A DNA stretch of 64,000 nt, taken from Dehalococcoidia bacterium (GTDB lineage: Bacteria; Chloroflexota; Dehalococcoidia; SpSt-223). Under the pieces are notes generated by a model. That model worked only from the letters and a program-made list of their open reading frames with translations, was not told the origin of the DNA and did not search any database. Shown one piece after another: positions 1 to 8,790 of the stretch; position 1 is the first letter of the stretch; each line of letters opens with the position of its first letter. The stretch lies in contig JANWZD010000003.1 in the NCBI GenBank assembly GCA_025054935.1, forward strand, positions 1 through 64,000. Direction: 5' to 3'. A program made the position numbers and the translations under genes.

Positions 1-1617
1 CTGAGCGTTTTTGACATCTTTTATCCTTCTCCGACTGGATCGCTGATAGTACTTTTTATTTTAGGCGCCTCGTTTCTTTTTCGGAAATATTGGTATCTTG
101 CTGTCGTTTGTGTCTTGCCTCTTCTTCTGCTAGAGATTGCTGCCTTTAGTATATATCCTCTTGTTCCGAGATTGGTATTGTTTATGGCACCGCTTCTATC
201 GATCTGTATCACATTTGGATTATTTTCGATCCTCAATTCTCGCCTTGGCTTCCTTCCTCCTGCTATTCTTCTCTTTCTCATTATAACTCCCCCGTTTTTT
301 ATAACATTGGAACGAACTATAAATCCTTACTATGTGCATGAGATGCGTCCAGCTCTAGAAGTTCTTGCCCGTCATTTTCGCCAGGATGACATTATCTATG
401 TTACTTTGTCTGCAGAAGCAACATTCTCTTATTATGCTCGTCAGCTTGGCATTCCAAGGAGCCAGGCCATTATCGCCAGAAAGGAGATGGACTCTGAGCA
501 GTTAGCTTCTGTTCTTAATCAGAATCGGCGCACTTGGATTATTTGGTCATGGGCTCCAGACGCCGAACGTGTTTGGCTCGATCGAGTGCTATCGAATGAG
601 GAGGAGCGCTTTTTCGTCAGTCGGAGTCAATATCCTCTAGTAGTCCGATATTTTCTCTTCCCGAAAGCGGTGCCGTTCGAGCCGTCGCTTCTCGAGATTG
701 GAGGCTGGTTGCCAAAATCTGCCTCGCTTCTTGATCCAGAGGGGGAACGGCTCCGTCTTCAGCGGGTGATTGACTCTGGTGTGGACATCAAGAGTCGGGC
801 GGAAGCTGCGCTTGCTCTCGCAGAGCTTGAGCAGCGGTTTGGCAACCGGTTAGCGATGCGAAGGGCCTTGGTCCGTGCTGTCGAAGCCGAAGGTTCTGGC
901 GCTCTTGCCTTTGAAGCCGCGCGCCGCCTTGCTCGCGATTTTGCGGCAGAGGGCGATTTGTCCCGTGCGCTTGCGTGGTATCGCGAGGCTGCCAAACGCA
1001 TGCAGCCGTGGACCGGTCTCGCCTATGCTGAAGCGGCTGGGGCTGCGCGGTCGGCTGGCGATCCGCAGACCGCCGCGCAGTTTGCCGAGGAGTCCATTGT
1101 GGCCTATCGCACCCAGCTGCAGGACCCCAACGTGCCGGGATTGCTCAGACAGGTCGGCGAGCTGCTTGCCGCTGTCTACGAGGAACAGGGGCGACGAACT
1201 GCAGCCGAGTGGGCGCGATATGCCGCGGATCGTGTCACGCCTGCTGAGGCGCGGCTGCCGGCCGACCCCGCGCCGGCGACCCGGCTTCACCTTGCTTCCC
1301 CGGTTAGTGGCTCCGGCGCCGGCGGCGTGCGTCGTCTCGGTGCCGGCGAGACACTCCGCTATGCACCGGCGCTTGCGACGGAAGGAGTGCTGCGCATCGA
1401 TACACGCGGAGAGGCCGGTGCCCCGCTGCTGCGGGTTGTCGTCCGTCGGGCGGTGAGCGGCGATCTCGTTCGCGAGTTGACCGTGACAACATCGCCGAGC
1501 GGCGAAATCACTCTCTTGTCAGTTCCGAGCGGTGAGCAGCTGACGGTCGAGCTTGTCGGGGAGCCGACGAGCGGGGCGGCAGGCAGCATTACCGTCTTTG
1601 AGGTTGTGCTCGCGTAG
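1..1617 (+). CDS. Membrane glycosyltransferase-like protein, 5' partial, with soluble repeat-rich C-terminal domain
   Basis: The frame is open from base 1, so the true start lies outside the window; 538 codons are visible. The first ~100 residues contain at least three hydrophobic segments, the end of a polytopic membrane domain. A soluble region of about 130 residues follows. Residues ~260-410 are Ala/Leu/Arg-rich helical repeats resembling TPRs, and the last ~100 residues look like a beta-rich domain. This architecture (membrane core plus outside soluble domain) fits ArnT/PMT-like lipid-linked sugar transferases seen in polysaccharide loci, but the catalytic N-terminal part is not visible, so function is inferred. 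Bases 1-700 are AT-rich with ATT/AAT/TTT-heavy codons, while the C-terminal half is GC-rich like the rest of the window. That suggests a mosaic or recently acquired gene. Confidence 0.6.
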   Translation: MSVFDIFYPSPTGSLIVLFILGASFLFRKYWYLAVVCVLPLLLLEIAAFSIYPLVPRLVLFMAPLLSICITFGLFSILNSRLGFLPPAILLFLIITPPFFITLERTINPYYVHEMRPALEVLARHFRQDDIIYVTLSAEATFSYYARQLGIPRSQAIIARKEMDSEQLASVLNQNRRTWIIWSWAPDAERVWLDRVLSNEEERFFVSRSQYPLVVRYFLFPKAVPFEPSLLEIGGWLPKSASLLDPEGERLRLQRVIDSGVDIKSRAEAALALAELEQRFGNRLAMRRALVRAVEAEGSGALAFEAARRLARDFAAEGDLSRALAWYREAAKRMQPWTGLAYAEAAGAARSAGDPQTAAQFAEESIVAYRTQLQDPNVPGLLRQVGELLAAVYEEQGRRTAAEWARYAADRVTPAEARLPADPAPATRLHLASPVSGSGAGGVRRLGAGETLRYAPALATEGVLRIDTRGEAGAPLLRVVVRRAVSGDLVRELTVTTSPSGEITLLSVPSGEQLTVELVGEPTSGAAGSITVFEVVLA

Positions 1618-1776
1618 AAGGGCACGGCGAGGGCAACGCCTGCGCTCGCTTCTGGTTGCTGCCGCGCATCTCTTGCTTCACCAGGGCGCTACTAGGGACG
1701 GCTTGCTTTTCTCGTGCTTGTGCCCTCACAAGTGCTCGTGAAGCGACTTGCCGTAGCAAGCGCGCGAGTGGCTATC

Positions 1777-1785
1777 TGCTATGAT
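1777..1785 (+). promoter_or_regulatory. Extended -10 promoter for the paaK-like operon
   Basis: TGCTATGAT is a good extended -10 (TGn-TATGAT). No clear -35 is seen. It lies 25 bases before the GTG at 1811. It also argues against the ATG at 1781, which sits inside the -10 box. Confidence 0.5.
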
Positions 1786-1810
1786 CGGCCGGCCGCAAGG
1801 AGCAGAGCAA

Positions 1811-3169
1811 GTGCGTCGTCACGCCGATCTCGACAATCCTGTCTACGTCGCTTGGACAGCGTTTCTGCGCGAGGCGGAGCAGTGGTCGGAGGATGAGATT
1901 GCGGCGTACCAATTGCAGCAGCTGCGCGAGATCGTTCGCCACGCCGCTATGCAGACGACCGGCTATCGCCGGCGCTTTGAGGAAGCAGGGGTCGATCCTG
2001 ACAGCATCCAGCACCTTGACGACATTCGGCGGCTGCCGATGATCGACAAGGAGACGCTGCGCGACCATCTCGAGGAGTTCTCGGCGCCGTGGCCTGGACG
2101 CGAGTATGTCACCACCGGGGGCAGCACCGGCATCCCCTTCGGTTTTTACCGCAATCCCGATGCCTTCGCGCGAGAGCTCGCCTCGAAAGCGCACCAGTAT
2201 TACCGCATTGGCTGGCGCGAGGGCGACCCGCAATTGGTCTTCCGCGGGCTTCCCATCGACAGCCCGGATCATATGGAATTCGTTGAGCGCTTTAATGAGC
2301 TCCGCTGCTCTTCGTATCACCTCATTCCTGAGGTGATGGAGCAATATCGTCAACGAGCGCTTACGTATCGGCCGAAGTGGCTGCGCTGCTATCCCTCCTC
2401 TGGCACGCTCTTTGCTCGCTGGCTGAAGGAGAGTGGCCGGGAGTTTCCCCCAATCCAGGGTATTCTCTGTGCCTCGGAAAATCTGTACGACTATCAGCGT
2501 GACCTTCTGCGCGAAGTGTTCGGCGCGCGCGTGTTCAGTCATTATGGGCATTACGAACTCGCAGTCCTTGCCGGCTATTGCGAATACGAAGATACCTATC
2601 ACGTGCTTCCATTTTATGGTTATGCTGAACTAGTCGATCGAGCGGGTAATCCCGTAACGACTCCTGGTCAGGTAGGCGAGATCGTCGCAACTTCATTCTT
2701 GATGAAAGCCACCCCATTCATTCGCTATCGAACGCGCGATTTTGCCGTTTATGGCGGTCGAGGGTGTCGATCGTGTGGTCGGCCATATGATATCTGGACG
2801 CGTATTGAAGGCCGCCTGCAGGAGTTCATCGTCACGGCGACTGGTCGTCTGATCTCGATGACTGCGATCAACTTTCATGATGACATTTTCGATGCAGTGC
2901 AGCAGTTCCAATTCTATCAGAATGCGCCAGGGCGCGTGACGTTGCGCCTTGTTCCTCGTCCGGAAGGGGTGAGTGAAGAAGTTCTCGCTGATATTCGCCG
3001 TCGACTGTTGGTCAAGCTTGGGAACGATGTCGACCTGACATTCGAGCTCGTTGAATCGATCCCGCTAACGAAGCGAGGAAAGCATCGATTTCTAATCCAG
3101 GATCTTCCGATCGCTGATCACGACGCAGGCGATCTGTCTGTCTGGGAGGTCGCTGGAGCCGCAAAGTGA
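1811..3169 (+). CDS. PaaK/CapK-like adenylate-forming ligase
   Basis: A 452-residue member of the phenylacetate-CoA ligase / CapK superfamily. The ATP-binding loop TTGGSTGIPFGF lies near residue 101, SHYGHYE (the position of the Y-G-x-T/S-E motif) near 243, and the RYRTRD motif near 305. A GCRSCGRP pair of cysteines follows and may bind zinc, as in CapK proteins. In surface-polysaccharide loci these proteins are presumed to activate a carboxylic acid as acyl-AMP for transfer to a sugar; the substrate here is unknown. I chose GTG 1811 because AAGGAG sits 8 bases upstream, whereas ATG 1781 lies in the promoter. The stop overlaps the next gene's GTG by four bases, so it is the first gene of a three-gene operon. 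Confidence 0.8.
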   Translation: MRRHADLDNPVYVAWTAFLREAEQWSEDEIAAYQLQQLREIVRHAAMQTTGYRRRFEEAGVDPDSIQHLDDIRRLPMIDKETLRDHLEEFSAPWPGREYVTTGGSTGIPFGFYRNPDAFARELASKAHQYYRIGWREGDPQLVFRGLPIDSPDHMEFVERFNELRCSSYHLIPEVMEQYRQRALTYRPKWLRCYPSSGTLFARWLKESGREFPPIQGILCASENLYDYQRDLLREVFGARVFSHYGHYELAVLAGYCEYEDTYHVLPFYGYAELVDRAGNPVTTPGQVGEIVATSFLMKATPFIRYRTRDFAVYGGRGCRSCGRPYDIWTRIEGRLQEFIVTATGRLISMTAINFHDDIFDAVQQFQFYQNAPGRVTLRLVPRPEGVSEEVLADIRRRLLVKLGNDVDLTFELVESIPLTKRGKHRFLIQDLPIADHDAGDLSVWEVAGAAK

Positions 3170-4677
3170 TTGACGTCGCAATTGCTCGCCTGTCTGCGGC
3201 ACAGTATCCGGCTTCCCCGCCCTATTCGCCCTCAGAGCGATATCCAGAGTATCCCTTCTCTGATCAAAGCGAAGAGCCAAACCTTGTCTATGCGGGGGTG
3301 CGCGAACTCTTCCTCCGCCTTGGGTACGACCAGGACCGAGCAGGGCTGCCGACGTGGAATCCGCTTGGCTGGCTGATTGAACCAGGCATGACCGTTGTCC
3401 TCAAACCAAACTGGGTGCTTAGCCGTCACAAGGAGGGGAAAAGCCTCTACGCGATAGTGACCCATCCCGCCGTGCTGCGCGCCATCGCCGACTATTGCTG
3501 GATCGCGCTGCGCGGCCGAGGACGCCTGCTGATCGCCGATGCGCCACAATACGACTGCAATTTCAGTGAGTTAATGGAGGCGACACGTCTTCCGGACGTC
3601 GTGGAGTTCTACCGTGCTGCTGGTGGTCCGGCGGTTGAGATCCTCGACCTCCGACGCTACTGGTCACGCTGGAAGCATTTTCCATCGTTGCTCGAGCCGC
3701 TCCCGGGTGATCCTGCCGGAAGCCTCCTCGTTGATCTTGGCGCCCGGAGCGCGCTCTACGGCAAGCCTCATCCCGAGAAGCTCTATGGTGCGGTCTATCA
3801 TCGCCAAGAGACGATCGCCCATCATCGGGGGGCGCGTCATGAATATGAGTTATCTCGCTCTATCCTAACAGCAGACGTCGTTATCTCGGTTCCAAAGCTG
3901 AAAGTTCATAAAAAAGTCGGGGTGACCCTCAATGCGAAAGGACTAGTCGGGATCGCGACGAATAAAAACTACCTTGTCCACTATACGCTCACTCCTCCAA
4001 GCCAAGGAGGAGATCAGTATCCTGATGGACTGTTTAACCCGCTTGAGCGTGCCCTGATTATGCTTGAGCGCTGGATGTACGATCATCTGCTCGCTCCGCG
4101 CAAGCGTCCGCTTGAATATCTTCATCGTTCTATCTACGCCATTCACAATCGTACTACCCGCCGTCTTGGGCTCAAAGTGCAGGAGTGGAAACGCCAGCTC
4201 GATGCCGGCAATTGGTATGGGAACGACTCTGCCTGGCGAATGACGCTCGATCTCCTGCGCGCCTTCCTCTTCGCCGATCGCGACGGCGTGCTCTGCGACA
4301 CCCCCCAGCGGCGCGTGTTTTCCGTGGTCGACGGCGTGATCGGCGGCGATGGATGTGGACCGTTGACTCCCGATCCTGTGCCGGCTGGAGTGCTCCTTGG
4401 CGGTCCGAACCTTCTTGCCGTCGACATTGTGGCAACACGGCTGATGGGGTTCGATCCTTCCAAGGTGCGCGTGCTTTCGGCGGCTCTCGCTGACCCGTAT
4501 TTCGACTTTGGCCTCCGCGCCGTCACCGACATTCGCGTCCTCACAGATGACCCAGCGTGGGCGAGCTGTCTCACTGACCCGAGCAGCCGGTTTCTCGGCT
4601 TTCGCCCTCATCCCGGCTGGGTCGGCTATCTTGAGGTCCAAGACGCGTCAGCGGCCGTGGCGGAACAAAGGCTTTAG
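3166..4677 (+). CDS. DUF362 domain protein
   Basis: 503 residues with the features of DUF362: an early VVLKPNWV segment, a central ADVVISVPKLKVHKK segment followed by LNAKGLVGI, and a late VVDGVIGGDGCGPL glycine-rich stretch. The family's biochemistry is poorly defined. Many members carry ferredoxin-type cysteine clusters; none is visible here. The GTG start overlaps the upstream stop (GTGA), and the stop abuts the UDP-sugar dehydrogenase gene, so it is translationally coupled on both sides and probably works in the same sugar pathway. The family call is firm; the role is not known. Confidence 0.8.
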   Translation: MIDVAIARLSAAQYPASPPYSPSERYPEYPFSDQSEEPNLVYAGVRELFLRLGYDQDRAGLPTWNPLGWLIEPGMTVVLKPNWVLSRHKEGKSLYAIVTHPAVLRAIADYCWIALRGRGRLLIADAPQYDCNFSELMEATRLPDVVEFYRAAGGPAVEILDLRRYWSRWKHFPSLLEPLPGDPAGSLLVDLGARSALYGKPHPEKLYGAVYHRQETIAHHRGARHEYELSRSILTADVVISVPKLKVHKKVGVTLNAKGLVGIATNKNYLVHYTLTPPSQGGDQYPDGLFNPLERALIMLERWMYDHLLAPRKRPLEYLHRSIYAIHNRTTRRLGLKVQEWKRQLDAGNWYGNDSAWRMTLDLLRAFLFADRDGVLCDTPQRRVFSVVDGVIGGDGCGPLTPDPVPAGVLLGGPNLLAVDIVATRLMGFDPSKVRVLSAALADPYFDFGLRAVTDIRVLTDDPAWASCLTDPSSRFLGFRPHPGWVGYLEVQDASAAVAEQRL

Positions 4678-4688
4678 TGGAGAGAAGA

Positions 4689-6026
4689 ATGACGAGGCTG
4701 TCCATTATCGGCCTCGGCAAGCTCGGGCTTTGCCTTGCTGCTTGCTATGCCGAGCGCGGCTTTGAGGTTCTCGGGGTAGACCTTGAGCAGCGCGTCGTCG
4801 ACCATGTCAACGCTGGAACTGCTCCGTGGTTTGAGCCAGGGCTGGATGAACTGCTGGCGCGACACGGCGGGAAGCGGCTCCGTGCGACAACGAGCCATCA
4901 GCGGGCAATCGACGAGACAGAGGTGACCATTGTCTTGGTCGCTACTCCAAGCAATCCTGATGGGAGCTTTTCGAACCGTTTTGTTGAAGCGGCGCTCCGA
5001 TCATTAGGTGAAGCGTTTCGTCGAAGTGAGAAATCGTATCACCTCTTTGTGATCAGCAGTACAGTGATGCCGGGTTCAGTGGAAGGGTCGTTCATCCCAA
5101 TCCTTGAAGAGACTTCAGGTCGTAAGTGCGGAGTCGGCTTCGACGTCTGTTACGACCCGGACTTTGTTGCGCTCGGTAATGTCATCAAAGGATTTCTTCG
5201 TCCTGATCTTGTAGTAATTGGCGAGAGCAGCCCTGCTGCGGGCGAGCGCGTTGCCGCTTTGCATCGGCAGTTATGCGAAAATAACCCTGCTATTTCGCGA
5301 ATGTCGATCATTAGTGCTGAGGTCGCGAAGGTCTGCCTCAACGCCTATATCACGCTCAAGATCAGTTTTGCCAATTCGGTCGCGAACTTGTGCGAGCATC
5401 TTCCTGGTGCCGATGTCGACGCGATCACGCGGGCGATCGGTGCTGATCGTCGGATCTCCCCTTACTATTTCCAAGGCGGTCCGAGCTATGGGGGAACATG
5501 TTTCCCACGAGATACCCGCGCGTATCTCACCCTTGCCGAGCGTCTCGGCGTCCAAGCGGAGCTTGTCCGCGCTGTCGAACAGGTGAATCGATACCAAGAT
5601 GCACATCTTGCTGCTGTCGTTCGTGAGGCGCTTGCAGCTCACTCTGCAGAGCGTCGTACGGTCGGTATTCTTGGATTAGCTTTCACTGCGAACACACCCG
5701 TCGTCACCGAGTCGCCTGCAATCAAACTGATCCCTGCATTGCTTGCGGATGACGTGCGGGTTGTTGCCTATGATCGGCTAGCTATTGACAATGCGCGAGT
5801 AATCTTTGGCAGTGCTGTTGAGTATGCGAGTAGTGCGGCGGCTTGTCTTGCTGAGGCAGATGTAGTAGTTCTGACCCTCCGTGACCAAGAGCTTGTTGAC
5901 GCGTTGATGCATTATTCCGATGGCCGCAGGCGCATCGTTGTTGACTGCTGGCGCCAACTCGATCCGCAGCATATGCCAGAAGCGCTGACTGTTGTCGCTC
6001 TGGGCCGCTATGGCAATAAAAGATAA
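4689..6026 (+). CDS. UDP-glucose/GDP-mannose dehydrogenase family protein
   Basis: 445 residues. An N-terminal NAD-binding Rossmann fold has GLGKLGLCLA near residues 7-16. The middle carries the conserved lysine region of the family, and the catalytic cysteine is in GGTCFPRD (about Cys271). The C-terminal UDP-binding domain contains GLAFTANTPVVTESPA. The enzyme would oxidise C6 of a nucleotide sugar twice to a uronic acid, feeding a capsule or exopolysaccharide; UDP-glucose versus UDP-N-acetylmannosamine cannot be decided. An in-frame GTG at 4677 overlaps the upstream stop, but ATG 4689 has GGAGAG about five bases upstream and starts directly at the Rossmann fold, so I prefer it. Confidence 0.85.
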   Translation: MTRLSIIGLGKLGLCLAACYAERGFEVLGVDLEQRVVDHVNAGTAPWFEPGLDELLARHGGKRLRATTSHQRAIDETEVTIVLVATPSNPDGSFSNRFVEAALRSLGEAFRRSEKSYHLFVISSTVMPGSVEGSFIPILEETSGRKCGVGFDVCYDPDFVALGNVIKGFLRPDLVVIGESSPAAGERVAALHRQLCENNPAISRMSIISAEVAKVCLNAYITLKISFANSVANLCEHLPGADVDAITRAIGADRRISPYYFQGGPSYGGTCFPRDTRAYLTLAERLGVQAELVRAVEQVNRYQDAHLAAVVREALAAHSAERRTVGILGLAFTANTPVVTESPAIKLIPALLADDVRVVAYDRLAIDNARVIFGSAVEYASSAAACLAEADVVVLTLRDQELVDALMHYSDGRRRIVVDCWRQLDPQHMPEALTVVALGRYGNKR

Positions 6027-6148
6027 CTCGGGGCTGTCCAACATCGAACGGGAAAAGCCGAAATTAGGACAAGTTCTATTATCGTGAGAGAGGGTGATTG
6101 CATCTCGTTTGAGAATTGGTGCTACTCTTCTCCGGAGATTTTCCCCTT

Positions 6149-6742
6149 ATGCGCATAATGATGCTCAACCATAATACGGCGTTTGGTGGAGGTACCTTTT
6201 TCCGGGCATTCCACGCTGGCCGTTATTTGGCGCGTTTTGGGCACACTGTGACCTTGCTTACCATCTCTCCGCGCGCTCGCTGGACGGTTCGCCGGGTGGA
6301 GCGCGATGGAGTGACAATTGTCGAAACGCCGGACCTGCTCTGGGGCGTCGGTCGGACTGGCTGGGACCTGTTTGATACGCTTGTCCGCCTTTGGCTTGTA
6401 CGTCAGGCAGAGGTCGACGTTGTGCACGCTTGGGACTGTCGGCCTGTAGTTATTCTTCCGGCATTGCTTGCTCGGCGCCGTCTTGCGGACAAGGGAGGGC
6501 GCCTCGTGATTGATTGGGCGGACTGGTGGGGTCGGGGCGGAACTCAGGCTGAACGTCCTGGGCGAGCAAAGCATCTGTATGGTCGAGTTGAGACATTCTT
6601 CGAGGAGGCCTTTCGCACTCGGGCCGATGGTACGACGGTGGCAAGCCTAGCGCTGGCTCGGCGCGCGGATTGCTGCCGTCTAGAAACCCTCTCAGGTTTA
6701 GCGGCGGTGTGTCATCGGTTGAGCAGAGAGCATAGATACTAG
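6149..6742 (+). pseudogene. GT4 glycosyltransferase, N-terminal half only
   Basis: 197 codons match only the N-terminal Rossmann half of a GT-B glycosyltransferase: a glycine-rich GGGTFFRAF loop, GRYLARFGHTVTLLT, then VDVVHAWDCRP and DWADWWGRGG. The frame ends near the domain boundary after a stretch unlike the family, and the donor-binding C-terminal domain with its EX7E motif is absent. About 40 bases further on, a convergent GT2 gene ends. This looks like a gene truncated by rearrangement inside the polysaccharide locus. GGAG lies 11 bases before ATG 6149. A catalytically active product is unlikely. Confidence 0.7.
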
Positions 6743-6781
6743 GTGAGTAGTGAGAGGCTCTCTCGGGGCTCCTCAAGGTCC

Positions 6782-7618
6782 TTAGAGACGAAGAAAGGGA
6801 GAGCGCTTTCTTTCTAGGCGTCGCGTTACGCGCCGGAGAAGGTAGTCCCAATCGCCTTGGATCACGTAATAGCCAAAGCGACGTGCCCGCGCAGCGGCAC
6901 TGAGAACCGGATAGGTCCACCGCGGCAGTCTCTTCCACGAGCCGAGATAGCGCTGGCGAATCGTATCGTGGCTGACCTCGATAGCTCGATAGGCTCCAGA
7001 GAAGTATTGGGAGCCTAAATGGGCGCGATAGTTGCCGAGGATACGTGGAATGAATCGAGCGTTAGCGATTCTTGCCGCCCGATAGATGAGATCGGTGTCG
7101 AAGTTATAGTCTACGAAGCGAATTCCGCCAATGGCGTCCCATAAGCGTCGGCGGAAGAAGGCCGCATGGTTCTGAAAGGGCAAGCCGTCGAAAAGCGCCA
7201 AACGGCTGCGTGTTAGCGGAACAAATTTCAAGACATCGATCTCGCGGCTGTGCTCGTCGACAAGCCGGATGTTGCCATAAACAAGGTCGATCTCCGGATG
7301 GCGGTGGAAGATCCGCATCACTTTGCCGAAGACCCACGGCTCGTAGTAGTCGTCCGCGTTCTGCCAGGCGACGATCTCGCCGGTCGCGCGGTCGAACCCT
7401 TTCTTGAGCGCGTAGCGGTGGCCCTCGTCCGGTTCACTCACCCAGTAGGTGATCCGCGAGGAATACCGACGGAGGATCTCGACAGTCTCGTCGGTGCTGC
7501 CGCCGTCGATCACCAGATACTCAATCTTCGGGTAATCTTGGTTGACAACCGACAGGATGGTCTGCTCAATGAACCGGCCATGGTTGTAGGAGGGCGTGAT
7601 GATCGATAAAGTGAGCAT
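6782..7618 (-). CDS. GT2 family glycosyltransferase
   Basis: 278 residues with a GT-A fold: SIITPSYNHGRFIEQTILSV at the start, IDGGSTDET, SEPDEG, and WQNADDYYEPW, whose DD is the DXD metal and nucleotide-sugar site. FQNHAAFFRR and DTDLIYRAA follow. It transfers a sugar to a growing surface glycan; donor and acceptor are unknown. The start at 7618 is supported by GGAG six bases upstream; an upstream in-frame ATG at 7657 lacks this. It is transcribed against the flanking gene fragments, and a TATACT -10 lies at 7644-7649 on the minus strand. Confidence 0.85.
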   Translation of the reverse strand: MLTLSIITPSYNHGRFIEQTILSVVNQDYPKIEYLVIDGGSTDETVEILRRYSSRITYWVSEPDEGHRYALKKGFDRATGEIVAWQNADDYYEPWVFGKVMRIFHRHPEIDLVYGNIRLVDEHSREIDVLKFVPLTRSRLALFDGLPFQNHAAFFRRRLWDAIGGIRFVDYNFDTDLIYRAARIANARFIPRILGNYRAHLGSQYFSGAYRAIEVSHDTIRQRYLGSWKRLPRWTYPVLSAAARARRFGYYVIQGDWDYLLRRVTRRLERKRSPFLRL

Positions 7619-7643
7619 TTTTACTCCAAGATAAGCAATGGAG

Positions 7644-7649
7644 AGTATA
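7644..7649 (-). promoter_or_regulatory. -10 box TATACT for the GT2 gene
   Basis: TATACT on the minus strand, 25 bases before the start codon in the AT-rich divergent region 7619-7756. No convincing -35 was found. Confidence 0.35.
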
Positions 7650-7756
7650 CTAGTCACCCTAGTCTTTCATCGCTGGTGAATATTTTATGTTAATATCTCC
7701 CTCGAGGAAGCCGTGTAGGCGGGATAGAGAGGTATCGAAATATATCGGAGGAGAAT

Positions 7757-8752
7757 ATGAGCTTCGGGATACATATCAAGGACGTAGCATGGTATGACTT
7801 GCCCTTGCTCTGGCTGATACCACGATCTCCGAGCGGTCGACTTCGAGAACTGCTTATTGCTCGATATGGCTCGCGGCTTCCTCGCCAAGAAGCGCTTGCG
7901 TTATGTTCGTTCGAGGACCTGCGCTTTCATATGTATGTCCGCTCTTCAGACGAAGTAGGAAAGCATCTTCTTCTTGCAGGATTTTTAGAGCCGTATACCT
8001 CATATCTAATTTGTAATCTTCTGCGTCCGGCTGCGACCTTTCTTGACATAGGCGCAAATGTTGGATACTTCACAATTCTCGCAGCGCTTACTCAACCCCA
8101 TTGCCGTGTCGTTGCGGTAGAGCCAGTTCCGGACACTTACTCGTTATTGGAGAAAAATAGTCTGATTAATAATCTTCAGAATATCGTATTGATCAATGCT
8201 GCTCTGGGGGATGCTACTGGAAAAGCCGTGATGCGTCTTGCCAATGACTCAGGCTTGGCGGCAGTTGCGCCTACATACCCAGACGGGGCGTGGGGATCGT
8301 CGGGAGACAACCAGTCAGTTGAGGTGGAACTGACAACGGTTGATGCATTATATCAGGAGAGGCACATCTCTCCTGTTAAGCTGGTGAAGGTCGATGTCGA
8401 AGGGTATGAACAATACGTTTTTCGAGGAATGTCTCGGGTTATTCAGCAGGATCGTCCGATCATCATTGCAGAGATGGAAGATCGGTGGCAGCAACGATAT
8501 CAATACAACCTCGATCACGTTGTCCGGCAATTCTCGATGTATGAATATGAACTTTTTGCTCTTAGCCGTTATGGATTTCTGAGTCGCGAAGAAGTTGGTC
8601 GTTATCCTGGAATCGAGAACTATGTGCTGTCGCCAATGGAACGGCGATCAGAAGTCCTTCGCGGGGCAGCCCGCGCGTATGGTTCATGGGGGCGCCTCAA
8701 GGCAAAACTGCGGCGATATGCGCTGCCATTCTGGAGGCGCCTGCGTCGATAA
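7757..8752 (+). CDS. FkbM family methyltransferase
   Basis: 331 residues. The SAM-binding core begins with FLDIGANVGYFTI near residue 95, followed by VVAVEPVPDT and a late KVDVEGYEQYVFRGM motif; all are typical of FkbM methyltransferases, which O-methylate sugars or other small alcohols. GGAGGAG precedes the ATG. Codons are distinctly AT-rich (ATT, AAT, TTA, ATA) compared with the genes from 10 kb onward, so recent transfer is likely. It sits in the polysaccharide locus and probably decorates the glycan. Confidence 0.85.
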   Translation: MSFGIHIKDVAWYDLPLLWLIPRSPSGRLRELLIARYGSRLPRQEALALCSFEDLRFHMYVRSSDEVGKHLLLAGFLEPYTSYLICNLLRPAATFLDIGANVGYFTILAALTQPHCRVVAVEPVPDTYSLLEKNSLINNLQNIVLINAALGDATGKAVMRLANDSGLAAVAPTYPDGAWGSSGDNQSVEVELTTVDALYQERHISPVKLVKVDVEGYEQYVFRGMSRVIQQDRPIIIAEMEDRWQQRYQYNLDHVVRQFSMYEYELFALSRYGFLSREEVGRYPGIENYVLSPMERRSEVLRGAARAYGSWGRLKAKLRRYALPFWRRLRR

Positions 8753-8790
8753 AATTTCAGTCGCCGCAATTTTTGTTAGCTCTTTTCTCA

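Noticed and set aside
8753-8790. Rho-independent terminator between the methyltransferase and flippase genes
   Set aside because: AAAATT/AATTTT could form only a weak AT stem; not strong enough to call.
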